DNA of 64,000 nucleotides from Volvox africanus (taxonomy: Eukaryota > Chlorophyta > Chlorophyceae > Chlamydomonadales > Volvocaceae): contig BSDZ01000030.1 in the NCBI GenBank assembly GCA_030268105.1, forward strand, positions 486,916 through 550,915, read 5' to 3'. The translations under genes and the position numbers were made by a program. This document shows, piece after piece, positions 1 through 9,254 of the stretch. Positions within the stretch are counted from its first letter, which is position 1. The number at the start of each line of letters is the position of its first letter. The notes beneath the pieces are model-generated. The model was given only the letters and a program-made list of their open reading frames with translations, had not been told where the DNA came from and did no database searches.

Positions 1-13
1 ACGGAGAGAGGAG

Positions 14-1503
14 GTGCCAGTTGCTTCGGACCTCGCAGAGCGGTTGAAAGCTGCCTACACTGCAGATTCCTGGTTCACTACGCCAGGCAACCTCGAAGGC
101 CACCCTTTTACACTGAAGACTGACCACAAACCGCTGACATTCTTGCAGAGTGTCCCCACGCTTAACCGAGGACAAGCCCGGTGGATGGAATATCTATCTC
201 GTTTCGACTGTACGTGGGAATATATCGCCGGCAGAATTAATATTGCTGACGCCCTCAGTCGACATCCATCATTGCATGCTGCGATTCTGGCAGCACCGGT
301 TACTCATTCACGCAGTCAGGAGGTGCCGATAGCAGCGGATCTCGTGCAACGACTTAAGATGGCATATCAGGCCGATCCATGGTTTGCTTCACCAAGTAAT
401 GTGGAATATTTACACAAGCACAACGATTTGTGGCTACGAAAGGATGGCTCGATTACACAAATCGTCGTACCAAACGACGACGCTTTGCGCTATGATATTC
501 TTGCGCGGTTCCACAAGGACCCGTTAGCAGGACATCCTGGAAGTACACGACTGGCAGAGCTTGTACGACGCTCGTTCTGGTGGCCGCGCATGGTGAAGGA
601 TGCAGAAAACTTCGTGCAAAGGTGCAGTTTATGCCAGCGCAATAAAGCACTATCCGGTAAGGGCCAGGGTTTACTACAACCATTACCTATACCAGATGCC
701 CCTTGGGAAAGTGTTTCAATGGACTTTGTAGTCACGCTGCCCAAAACTGAGGGGGGATACGACTCGGTGTTCGTTATGGTCGATCACTTGACCAAGATGG
801 TTCACTTAGCCCCCTGCACCTCGTCTTGCACCGCTGAGCAAACAGCACGATTATTTTTCGATAACATGGTCCGATTACACGGCGTTCCTAAAAATGTGAT
901 ATCCGATCGCGGCGGTCTATTCACGTCTAAGTTTTGGGAAGCGCTATGTGAGCTCGTCGGTATGCGCGTTCATTTAAGCACAGCATATCATCCACAATCC
1001 GATGGGCAAACTGAACGCACAAATCGCACGCTGGGCGACATGTTGAGGAATTTCGCGGGATGCACACCCTCTGTTTGGGATACATTTCTGACTTCGGCAG
1101 AATTCGCGCTTAACAACGCTGTTAACCGCTCTACAGGTCAAAGCCCTTTCTTTCTGAATTATGGATTCCATCCTGCGCTACCCATGTGGCGAGAGTTGGA
1201 GATAAATATCCCAGTGGCTAAAACCTTTGCCAAGTCGTTCCTATTCCGCATGACAGACGCGAAGGCATGTTTGGACGCGGCACAACAACGGACGACGGAC
1301 TACTATAACAAATCCAAACGAGACGTAACATTTTCGGTGGGACAAATGGTGTTATTGAGCACTAAGAATTTGCGTTCGCTCGCCGACAGTTCCCGAAAAT
1401 TGCTACCTCGCTGGATTGGCCCATATCCCGTTGTTCGCATGGTAGGGAATGTAGCTGTGGAGCTATCCCTACCCTCTGACATGAATATCCATCCCACATT
1501 TCA
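14..1503 (+). pseudogene. gypsy2-like pol fragment (RNase H tail and integrase), chimeric 5' end
   Basis: This is an open reading frame without a normal start. From about nt 92 it encodes the end of the Ty3/gypsy RNase H (TDHKPLTF motif), then integrase. The integrase zinc finger ends in CSLC near nt 630. The catalytic triad is visible: Asp in SMDF (722-724), Asp in SDRGG (905-907) and Glu in GQTER (1013-1015). Integrase activity would insert element cDNA into nuclear DNA. The first 26 codons resemble the RNase H-integrase linker and precede the RNase H tail, so this piece is out of order. Homology to gypsy stops at 1503, in the HPTF motif before the chromodomain, where LINE-like DNA begins. 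No LTR is attached. The family call is certain; loss of function is inferred from both broken ends. Confidence 0.9.
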
Positions 1504-1701
1504 ATCACTAATTGCAACACTAGAATGGTCTCTGGAAAATGCTGCAACCGCGAAGGCAAGGACTTGGAAGACCCAAGAAACTTGCGAACAAATGGCCTAG
1601 TTACCAACAAAGCCCACGATAAGCCATGAATAGGATTATGGGAACATCTAAGAAGATCCATTAAACAACCACCCGACATCAAGGTCACAGCCCAAGGAGG
1701 T

Positions 1702-3006
1702 GTGAACGTTGCTGGGCGATTGCTGGACAACCTTGGCCGTACAGTGAATGCCCCACAACTGCATTACACACGCCAGAACTCGCCACCTTCGACTGCAGGG
1801 ACGATGCTTGGATCAGCTAGCCCACGGATCTCATCATGCGGCATCCAGAAAGCCTTTCTGCCTTATGTTATGCGGGGAAGAAGCACACCGACCGGTGTGC
1901 ACCTGCCAGGGGATGTCATGCGCGCAGGTGGACACCTAATAACCCATACCATCAAAGCGCTGCTGCACAATCTCGAAATTACGATCCTCATTGGGTACAG
2001 TATCATTGCCGGCCTTGAGGTAACGTATGCACTCTACAAAGTCAACAGAGCAGCAAGACAGTGGAATCGAAGCAAAGGGAGATCCCTGCAACAGACAGGC
2101 AACGTGATCCTACTTGCGGCTATGCTGTCAGCGCCCCTTGCCTGTGCGGTAGCACTGATACCACTGGACTTAGCCATCCGTTTAACGTTACTAACAGTTG
2201 GACTGATTTGGAGTTTACGACACTTCACTAAACGAATAGCAGCCAGCGCCGTACCCATAGCAATAGACCTGGCTCTTGCCTGCGCAATCTATGTTGCTGA
2301 AACAATCAAGTGGGCAGGTCAGCACCCATTGGCGACTAGGCAGGTAATGGTGTCAGCAGCCACACTGGTCACACTATGTGTACAGCTGGCCACAGCAGCC
2401 CCAACGGTCCCCATTCTGTCGATCAGTATCCCCGCAATTGGTAAAGGCTTGAAGTACACACCAGGGCTAAAGGGACATGCAAGCTGGCTGATACACATCT
2501 GTCTGATAGTCAGCTTGGCGATACCGCAGAACACGATGTTTGGTACCACAATAACCCTCATAGTTACACTGATAACGACTGCCAGTTGGGATAGAGACCC
2601 AGCTCCAGGGACAGAGGGACACCCTGAAGGAACGGAAAGCACCCAATGTGCGGGCCCACAAGATGAAATCACGCAAACCGAGCGACCCCATACCCTTACC
2701 AACACACGAGCGTGGCTGCTAACAGGACCCGGGGCCCCATCAAAACAAGTCACATGGCCGATAATGACAAACCCGCACAACCCAGATGACACCCTTTACC
2801 ACGAGCAACAGCAGAAAGAGCTCTGCATGATCCACGCCATAAACAACCTACTAGGGGGACCGTACATTGACCCACAGCACGTACTGCAATACTGTCGTAC
2901 GATGCTGCAACACATGGCTGACCGGGAACTCCACAATGCAGCCGCCACATGGCGACTAACCCACAACCAAAACACAGGCAACTTCTCATATATATGGGTG
3001 CACTAG
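1702..3006 (+). CDS. Multi-pass membrane protein with N-terminal half of a Josephin-like cysteine peptidase
   Basis: The frame is open from a non-ATG codon; the first in-frame ATG is at 1804, so it may be the tail of a longer polyprotein. Hydrophobic segments lie at about residues 91-112, 134-156, 158-176, 183-203, 216-240 and 262-294, which predicts an integral membrane region. After a polar linker, residues 366-387 match the catalytic start of Josephin (ataxin-3 type) deubiquitinases: HE..Q, then LC (Cys375 in the catalytic position), then H..NNLL. A later TGNFSY (425-430) fits the Josephin G-F-S motif. The frame stops four residues on, so the half with the catalytic His and Asn is absent and the enzyme is probably dead. 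Known: Josephin domains cleave ubiquitin. Inferred: a protease carried by a LINE. The domain call is by eye. Confidence 0.55.
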   Translation: MNVAGRLLDNLGRTVNAPQLHYTRQNSPPSTAGTMLGSASPRISSCGIQKAFLPYVMRGRSTPTGVHLPGDVMRAGGHLITHTIKALLHNLEITILIGYSIIAGLEVTYALYKVNRAARQWNRSKGRSLQQTGNVILLAAMLSAPLACAVALIPLDLAIRLTLLTVGLIWSLRHFTKRIAASAVPIAIDLALACAIYVAETIKWAGQHPLATRQVMVSAATLVTLCVQLATAAPTVPILSISIPAIGKGLKYTPGLKGHASWLIHICLIVSLAIPQNTMFGTTITLIVTLITTASWDRDPAPGTEGHPEGTESTQCAGPQDEITQTERPHTLTNTRAWLLTGPGAPSKQVTWPIMTNPHNPDDTLYHEQQQKELCMIHAINNLLGGPYIDPQHVLQYCRTMLQHMADRELHNAAATWRLTHNQNTGNFSYIWVH

Positions 3007-3131
3007 AGGGTGCAGCCAAATAACCAGTAAAACCAAAACGGCTACCCACGGTGGTGTGGGCATACAGGGACGGCTATGCTGCCCCTCAGTTCCACACCCC
3101 CTTAACACACGCCAGGCTCCGGCCGGCGTAC

Positions 3132-3161
3132 TATTATTATTATTATTATTATTATTATTAT
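3132..3161 (+). repeat. (TAT)10 microsatellite, probable LINE tail
   Basis: Ten perfect TAT units sit exactly at the junction between the Josephin-encoding segment and the minus-strand gypsy1 fragment. The position and perfection fit a retrotransposon 3' tail made by target-primed reverse transcription. Confidence 0.85.
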
Positions 3162-4378
3162 GGCAGCCCAGGGATATCTATGAAGACGTCCTCATACTGC
3201 GACAGTAGGACCTCAACCTCAGGATCCACAGAAGTCTGCGCGGTGGTGGCACTGCAGCCCACCCAAGGCCTCAAAAGCAGTCCGTGGGCACCCTTCCGTA
3301 ACCAACGGACGGCCTCCTTACGCCCGACTAGCTCCGGTTCGATTCGCGCAGCCATTGCGTTCATGGTGAAATTAACCATAGGCACTGCCTCAGCTTTGCC
3401 CCCCTCAGGTGTGACATGTACGAACGACAGGAAAGGTACCTTAATCGACAGAGTACCCTTGCACATATGCAGGGTTGCGGCCTCCATGTCGATGAGCGCG
3501 CGGTACTGTCGTAATGTCGCAGACCCCATTATGTACGGTGCAGTCTCTGCCAAGCCCTGCAGCACGTACGGCCGGGTCACAACACGCAAAGGGCCTATCG
3601 ATAGGCTAAGGGTGATCCTGCCCACGATGGGATGCTTACCCCCGTCAGCAAGGGTAACCTGTGGACAATCAGACGACTCTGGGGTCAACCTCAGCGCATT
3701 CACCTCTGCGACAGAGATGAAGTCGTTGCTGGCACCGGTGTCAACGAGTGCCTTCAGATTGCGGCCATTTAAACCGATCTGAATCACCGGGACACGGTTA
3801 TCTATGAGTGACTGCCCAACAGACAACGTCAGTGCACTTAGGGCGGGTTCGGAACTTACGGCACCCTCATCAGGAGCCTCGTACCAAACGTCAACCGAGT
3901 AGGATGTTCCTGGCCACGGAGCCAGCATACCCTCCCGATCCACACCGTTAAACAAAACGGTGCCCGGCTTGAACCGGTGGACACACCGCATACCCCTTAA
4001 CGATGCCTCTGCCTTGCGCCGACAGAAAGCAGGGAGTAATACACACGTGGCGGTGCCCGGATATTGACACCTACATCTCCTGTATATGGCCAACTGTTCC
4101 GACATCTCACGCAGAGACGAGGGGATGAACAAAACCACGTGGTTTGACAGATCGATAGACGACAGGGGACGGCGTGGTGTAAACAGATTACACAGCGGAT
4201 CGAAGCAGAGAAGTCCCGTGCGTCCGTCAAGCGTGATGCGTCGCGCAATGACTCGCTCGATGTGTCCAACTACGCAAGGCAACAATGCCTTCACGGCTGG
4301 CCGTAAGGATGACCACCGACCACGTGTTAGTTCAGAAATCCCGGGTGGTGCCCCCTCCGCAGGAACCCAGGCAAACCC
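3162..4378 (-). pseudogene. gypsy1 pol start: pre-protease domain and aspartic protease
   Basis: The frame continues in phase with gag beyond the UAG at 4379-4381, so pol would be made by stop-codon readthrough. First comes a domain with the conserved string FDPLCN and a hydrophobic VVLFIPSS...VLLPAF pattern, shared by all copies in both families. Next comes a retropepsin-type aspartic protease with the active site LVDTGAS (about 3730-3750), followed by [10 protein letters not shown]. The protease would cut the Gag-Pol polyprotein inside the particle. Translation reaches IPGLP, just upstream of RT, where the element is cut off at 3162. No stop codons interrupt the part that remains. Confidence 0.88.
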
Positions 4379-5614
4379 CTATTTCGGCTGAGGTACAAAT
4401 GGCGGCAGCAACGGGCAATCCTTGGTAGGATGGCTCTCCGCGCACCGTAGACAAACATTGGCCGCTTTCCGACGCTCGAACTTGGAACGATTGCAATTCC
4501 ATTTTGGCATCAACGGGTCATCCGTGTGAGTCCGTTTTGCATTGGGGTCAGAGCGCTGTGCGGCTGCCGTCGACGGCGCGCCCCCACGCTTCCTGCCCTT
4601 AGCTGGGTCCGAGCTCGGACCTGCTCCTCCTGACCCATGGACACCTGAGCTAGCGCCCCCGTGCGCCTGGCGTTGCCGGTTGCTGCGTTGAGCCGTGGCA
4701 GTAGGCGTGGGGCGGGTAGCTCCAAGTTCCTGGTCCAGAGCCACAGCTTCCCCAAGCGGATCCTGCACTTGCACAGCATTTGCATGAGGGGCAGACTTGA
4801 CTTCTTCTTCACCGGCAAGGAGTCGTACCTCTGTCCCCTTAGCAAATGAGACCAACGCATCGTACAACTTGAACGGCACCCCAGACAAGTCAGTAGCGCA
4901 CCATTTAGCCAAAAGTTTTGTAAGGCCTCACTTAAACCAAAAGACACGCTCATTCTCGGTGAGGTCAGCGATGGGGGTCACTAGTGCTTCGAAGCGTGAC
5001 TGGTACGCAGGTACATTTTCACCCCGACGCATGTGATAGGTACCGGCTGCCAAAACCTTGCGAGCCTCCACATCACGTCCTTGCACCTCAGTAGCAAACC
5101 GTGCGAGCAGAGCAGAAATCAACTCGTCAAAAGTAGAGTCGATCCGGGCGGTGGTCCATTCGCGATACCAGTCCTTTGCTGAGCCCTCGAGGGTGTTGCC
5201 AACGAAGAGACACCTGATACCATCATTATCGCCACCATGAACAGCCTGGAGATACTTCTTAGCGTCACACACGTACGCACGAGTTGCATCGGCTATGCTA
5301 GGGCCTGGTGTCTTTTCACCCAGCGAGATATTAAGCCTAGGAACGGAAATTCTCAATCTCATCACCTCAGGAATGGCAGCGTGCCCTTGCGATTGAGGTA
5401 ATGGCAGAACCCGTGGTCCAGCAGTGTTGTCCATATTCGTATTAACTGCTGAATGCGGCACAATTAAGTGGGCAGGGGTCTGAAGGACAAGGGGCTCTTG
5501 AGTGGCTCGCGTGCCAACAGTCTCAAGACCTCTATCCGGAGCTCTAGCAGCCACAACAAATTCGGGTTGGCTTGCTAAGCTAGTGAGCGGCGTATCGTCG
5601 TGTTCCGCAGACAT
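4379..5614 (-). pseudogene. gag: gypsy1 gag with one nonsense codon
   Basis: This Gag is about 411 codons and would form the particle shell and bind the genomic RNA. It starts MSAEHDD, has a capsid-like central region (FVGNTLEGSAKDWY, then FDEL...LLARF), a basic RSNRQRQAHGG stretch and a zinc knuckle CLRCAESHPTKDC near the end. The knuckle spacing is CX2CX3HX4C, one residue shorter than the usual retroviral type. An in-frame TGA at 4928-4930 replaces the CGA found in sister copies (34075-35310, 42171-43406), so the protein is truncated at about residue 228. The frame otherwise stays open to the UAG at 4379-4381. Confidence 0.92.
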
Positions 5615-5659
5615 GGAACACGAAGCAATACCCTAGGCTTGCGTAATAGAAGACGACTT

Positions 5660-6012
5660 CTACCGCAAAGACAAGGCAAGAGTACAAAACGATTCGGTGA
5701 GCCTACAGACAGTACTCTTGAGGAGATTCAGCAAACCCAGCAAGTACTTGCCCAGCTGAGTCCTAATCTCCGTAGTTTGGGCGATAAGAGTCGCCAACTG
5801 GTCCGGACGAAAGCCGGTCTCAGTCGTCACGGCAAGCAATGCCGGAGCACTGAGATTACCTGCGAGCGTACACTTACACAACAAGTGCAGCAATCTAGAC
5901 AAAAGCAATAAAATGATTACAAACCGGAAGCAGCTGTGTCCAATACGGCGCGGCCCAGGTCTTCGGTGAAAGTATCTAGCGGTCCTTGTGGTTCGTCGCT
6001 GGAACTCGCCAT
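5660..6012 (-). pseudogene. gypsy1 ORF0 copy (two predicted exons)
   Basis: Exon 1 is 6012-5925, from an ATG encoding MASSSDEP, to a GT donor after TTCCG. A short intron with a CAG acceptor ends at 5860, and exon 2 runs from 5859. The splice is phase 1 and joins the two frames. Exon 2 keeps the TLIAQTTEIRTQ block but ends early at 5660, because small indels have replaced the final hydrophobic segment seen in the copies at 33676 and 41772. The function is unknown. Splicing is inferred from conservation and is not shown. Confidence 0.5.
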
Positions 6013-6057
6013 ACAGAGAACCTACTTCCGATTTGACACAAAGAGACAGTTAGGCAA

Positions 6058-6076
6058 CGAACCTGTCTCGATACCA
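6058..6076 (-). promoter_or_regulatory. Primer-binding site of minus gypsy1
   Basis: Read on the minus strand, TGGTATCGAGACAGGTTCG lies 3 bases inside the 5' LTR. It resembles the TGGTATCAGAG site complementary to eukaryotic initiator tRNA-Met 3' ends and includes the T-arm bases GGTTCG. It would prime minus-strand DNA synthesis. Confidence 0.8.
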
Positions 6077-6079
6077 ATT

Positions 6080-6902
6080 TGTTGTACCTCTCCTTCGGGT
6101 TTGCTCATAAGTATCTGCGCGTCTGAAGGCTTTTGACACCGATGCGCGAGCACTTGCAAGTACAGCAAGGCAAGCGAGAGCAAACAGAGACAGCAGAAGA
6201 CTTCAAGACAAGAAGAGATATAACTTACAATCTTACAGACCGAAGCGATGCAATGGACGTAATCACCATCAGCGCCGGAAGCAAGCAATCATCATGCGGC
6301 GGTGATAAGCGAAGTTCAGGCTTAGCTCAGGCTAAGTAGAAGAGCGTTTAGCAATAATAATGTTGAACACATGAGTGTTCTCCGGTATCAAATGTCTTAT
6401 CTTACTTAGCCGTCCTCGCATCTATTATACTCGATGCCGTACAACTCACACTAGGAGGCCGATCCTAAGTGTGACAACCCTACTGCATATAGGCGATGTT
6501 CACGTATAACAACCGATAAGCCTTTCTGGCATTCGCATGATGCAAGGGTCCGAATAACGATATTCGGTTGCAAGGCATGTATCGCGACGAGTGCGGCGCT
6601 CTCAACGTGTGCTGGAATGAAGTAATATTATATCAAATAATATTACTTCTCGTTCCATAGCATGAGCATAATGCACTTCTTGATCGTTCGGGATTTCATG
6701 CATGCTAGGCGGATCAGCCATGATGCAATGTTGCGATGTATAATGGTAACATGCCGAAACGTATATAAATATATGCAAATACATTAATGTCATGCAAGTT
6801 CATTCATATGCATAAGTCATTCATGCGTTCATCAAGACAGCACTTCGCCTCGTAGCGTCGCATCGACCTACACATCGGCGGGAAACGAACCATAGCACAA
6901 CA
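6080..6902 (-). repeat. LTR1, 5' LTR of the minus gypsy1 copy
   Basis: This is an 823-bp LTR with TGTTGT/ACAACA ends, here in reverse. It carries the family hallmarks: an AT palindrome around 6625-6653, the CGGATA-like hairpin around 6555-6575 and the GAACAC/GTGTTC palindrome around 6365. It directly precedes the primer-binding site, which identifies it as the 5' LTR. The right flank begins TCCAA at 6903 in host DNA; the matching left duplication is lost with the 3' half. Confidence 0.92.
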
Positions 6903-7039
6903 TCCAATAGCCGTCTGTCTCTCAGCCCATTATCAAAGGTCCACGACCATACAACCTACAACCATACATAGGAAAGCCACATACCTGAACATGAGCATGT
7001 GCCCGATGAAACAGAGACACTTACCTTTGAAGCCGTGCC
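6903..7039. repeat. End of a host tandem unit (partial copy)
   Basis: This 137-bp stretch is nearly identical to 29259-29395, the end of the complete tRNA-bearing host unit, with only a few substitutions. It ends in GTGCC (7035-7039), which is the left target duplication of solo LTR3. I see no gene in it. Confidence 0.85.
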
Positions 7040-8380
7040 TGTTGTATACCAGTTTGATTATCACCGATGCCTGGGGTGATGCGACTTTACAAGGCGATAA
7101 GCAACGGAATAAGTGCATTTCTAGCAGCACATATATTTGCATTAATATATTGAACTAGTTATGCGCCGTGAAATCCATGCATTGCGACTCCTCGCCTAGC
7201 AAGCCACAGCTGCATCACGAATGCGCCAGCCAAGCAAACGTTTGACTCATCTACAGGAACGAGGGCATGAGGCATAATAATGACATGATCTCTTAAGCAA
7301 TAATATCCGCTATATTATTACTCCATTGCCAGCATAGACAGTGCGCGAGTGTGAGGAGTGTGGAAGTCACAGTGGCGGGTGGTCGGCATCCGAATATTGA
7401 TATTCGGCCATTTGCATCACGTGAATGCCGTGAAGGCTTAATGATATTAGACACGGATATCTGCGATACGCGTTAGGGTTTATCACACTTGGGGATCGGC
7501 GATCTGGTGCGAGTTGTACCGCATATCCATATCACGAGTATCATATGCGCGAGGATGGTGTTGTACGCCGGTTCGATCACCGCCCATGCCGAAGTAGGCT
7601 TAAGTTTACCAAAGCATGCATAATCATGATGTGAGCATACTAGCATGATATATTCGTGTATATCTAGCTAAAATAGCATTTCGCATCATTACTTGTGACA
7701 TCACGCTGTCGGTCAACATGTTTGACTCGAGGCCGGTATCGATGCACGAGACCATCACGGCACAACATATCAAGTAATAATATTTCAAATGTTATTGCAC
7801 CATCCGTAGCATAAACCAGATGCGTATGCGGAAATGCGATGATCGCGATGGTTGGTCGGCAACCAAATATCGATATTCGGACCTTTGCATCTTGCATACG
7901 TTGCATCCATTAACATCACGAATTACGCGATATTCAGGAGAGTGCTCTGATAGTACTCACACTAAGGATCGGGATCCAGTGTGATTTGTACTGCACATCG
8001 GTATCGCGAGCGTGATAGGTGCGAGGAAGGAAGGATACAACAGACGGCCAAATAGAACATTGCCATTGAAGCTTTTGCTGAGCCCTACCCTAAGCAGGGT
8101 TGTCTTAGCACCGATGTTATCAAACGTTATATTCTCAGGCCCGTGCCAAGCCCAAGCTTTGCAATCAGCCGTATGATGACAGCCTGTCTTCTGCTCTGAC
8201 GGCCGAACATATCGCTTTCGCCAATCAATGATTACAAGTTGGATCCTTCGTCGTTCCTTAGTCTTCCACTGTCCATATTGACGCACTTGAGTGCTTTGCC
8301 GTTCCACAAGCACTCCGGCACGAGTATCTAGCACCCAGACGTGCAGAAAAGTGCATGATTGACGAAGGAGCGATACAACA
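7040..8380 (+). repeat. Solo LTR3 with a perfect target duplication, split by a solo LTR2
   Basis: TGTTGTATACC at 7040 starts an LTR that ends GATACAACA at 8380. The flanks are GTGCC at 7035-7039 and GTGCC at 8381-8385, a perfect 5-bp duplication. Removing the inner insertion (7559-8047) leaves about 852 bp, the usual LTR length here. The LTR is diverged from LTR1 and LTR2 but collinear with them (for example GATGCGA...TACAAGGCGA near the start and GTCTTCC.CTGTC near the end). No internal element sequence remains, so it arose by LTR-LTR recombination. No full LTR3 element occurs in this window. Confidence 0.85.
7559..8042 (+). repeat. Solo LTR2 nested in LTR3, internally deleted
   Basis: This starts TGTTGTACGCCGG and ends GGATACAACA, but is only 484 bp against about 810-845 bp for full LTR2, because a block before the 3' end is missing (near 8016). 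The flanks are GATGG (7554-7558) and GACGG (8043-8047), a 5-bp duplication with one C/T difference at a CpG. The surrounding LTR3 reads through once this is removed. Confidence 0.8.
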
Positions 8381-8462
8381 GTGCCATGCACTCCATTTAG
8401 CCCTAGTGGACAGCAAGACCCAAGGAGCAGACAACGGCCCCCTCATCAAGCTTTCAAAAGCA
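8381..8462. repeat. Start of a host tandem unit (partial copy)
   Basis: These 82 bp match 28530-28611, the first bases of the complete host unit, with a single difference. They begin with the GTGCC target duplication. At 8462 the sequence jumps into the middle of an LTR2 through a 4-base microhomology (AGCA). There is no gene. Confidence 0.88.
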
Positions 8463-9189
8463 TGATATACTCGAGTATATCTAGCTTATCAGGCATGCTG
8501 CATTACCACCTACGACATCACGCTGTCGGTCAACATGTTTGACTCGAGGCTGATAATTAATGTGCGATCTATCCATTGGCATATTATATCGCGTAATAAT
8601 ACTTTAAATATTATTACCTCATTTACGTCATAAACCATACGCATATGCGAGAAGGCGACAATCGCGATGGTTGGGTTGGCAACCAAATATCGATATTCGG
8701 ACCTTTGCATATTGCATGCGTTGCATCCAATAATATCACGAATTACGCGGTATTTAGAACAGTGCTACGAAGGTACTCACACTTGAGATCGGAATCCAGT
8801 GAGACCTGTACTGCGCATTGGTATTGTGACGTGATAGGTGCGAGGAAGGCCGCCTAGAGACCGAAGTCGGCTCGTGCTACTTTGGACTAAGTACTCGTGT
8901 ACTTAACTCTTTCTAATTTGCATACATACTTTATACTCATTTATATTCGGCCTGAGCTATTTCCAGCACAGCATTCCCAGCCGGATGATGAACATTGCCC
9001 GCGGGGTCTGACGGCCATCTACCGACTTGTAAACGAAGACTATTGTAAGTCGGATCTTTCCTTATTCTTGAGTCTTCCGCTGTCACTTTGCTCGCATTGG
9101 ATCACCTTGCTGTTCGTAAGCTTGGTGCGCACTAGTTAACATCCAGACGTGCAGATTCAGTGCATGATTGAAGAAGGAAGGATACAACA
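8463..9189 (+). repeat. LTR2, truncated 5' LTR of plus gypsy2b
   Basis: The LTR lacks roughly its first 80-100 bp and begins inside the family at TGATATACTCGAG. It ends GGATACAACA at 9189, 4 bases before the primer-binding site. It is almost identical to the matching part of the 3' LTR at 27639-28450. Confidence 0.9.
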
Positions 9190-9193
9190 AATT

Positions 9194-9212
9194 TGGTATC
9201 GAGACAGGTTCG
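9194..9212 (+). promoter_or_regulatory. Primer-binding site of plus gypsy2b
   Basis: TGGTATCGAGACAGGTTCG lies 4 bases after the LTR and is identical to the gypsy1 site. It is probably complementary to the 3' end of an initiator-Met-like tRNA. Confidence 0.8.
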
Positions 9213-9254
9213 TTGCCTGATTGTCTAATGATGCTCAATCGGAAGTAAGTTCTT

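Larger units (their letters stand above)
1504..3161 (+). mobile_element. LINE-like 3' segment ending in a (TAT)n tail
   Basis: This GC-richer segment begins exactly where gypsy homology stops and ends in a TAT microsatellite that abuts another gypsy copy. It holds one long reading frame (1702-3006), a GC-rich 3' untranslated stretch of about 125 bp, and the simple-repeat tail. Several LINE clades end in such tails. Its base composition and proline/threonine-rich coding style resemble the LINE at 57976-64000, whose 3' end lies outside the window. I infer that this is the 5'-truncated end of a related LINE. No RT motif is present here to prove it. Confidence 0.5.
3162..6902 (-). mobile_element. 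gypsy1 element, 5' half, minus strand
   Basis: Read on the minus strand the order is LTR1 (6902-6080), primer-binding site, ORF0, gag, UAG, pre-protease domain and aspartic protease, stopping just before RT at 3162. The 3' half with RT, RNase H, integrase, chromodomain and 3' LTR is missing. The break abuts the (TAT)n tail of the LINE-like segment, so an insertion plus deletion removed the rest. The right flank at 6903 is host tandem-unit DNA. Confidence 0.9.

Noticed and set aside
2034..3049. Minus-strand frames opposite the Josephin-encoding region
   Set aside because: They are shadows of the GC-rich plus-strand frame, overlapping each other, with no domain.
3051..3782. Plus-strand frame with a poly-Tyr run through the (TAT)n tail and the gypsy1 antisense
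   Set aside because: It crosses the junction of two elements and reads the antisense of a real protease gene; the Tyr run is the microsatellite.
8258..8857. Short frames between 8.2 and 8.9 kb and their repeats at 27.7-28.6 kb as small host genes
   Set aside because: They fall in LTR2 or LTR3 sequence, overlap on opposite strands and carry no recognisable domain.
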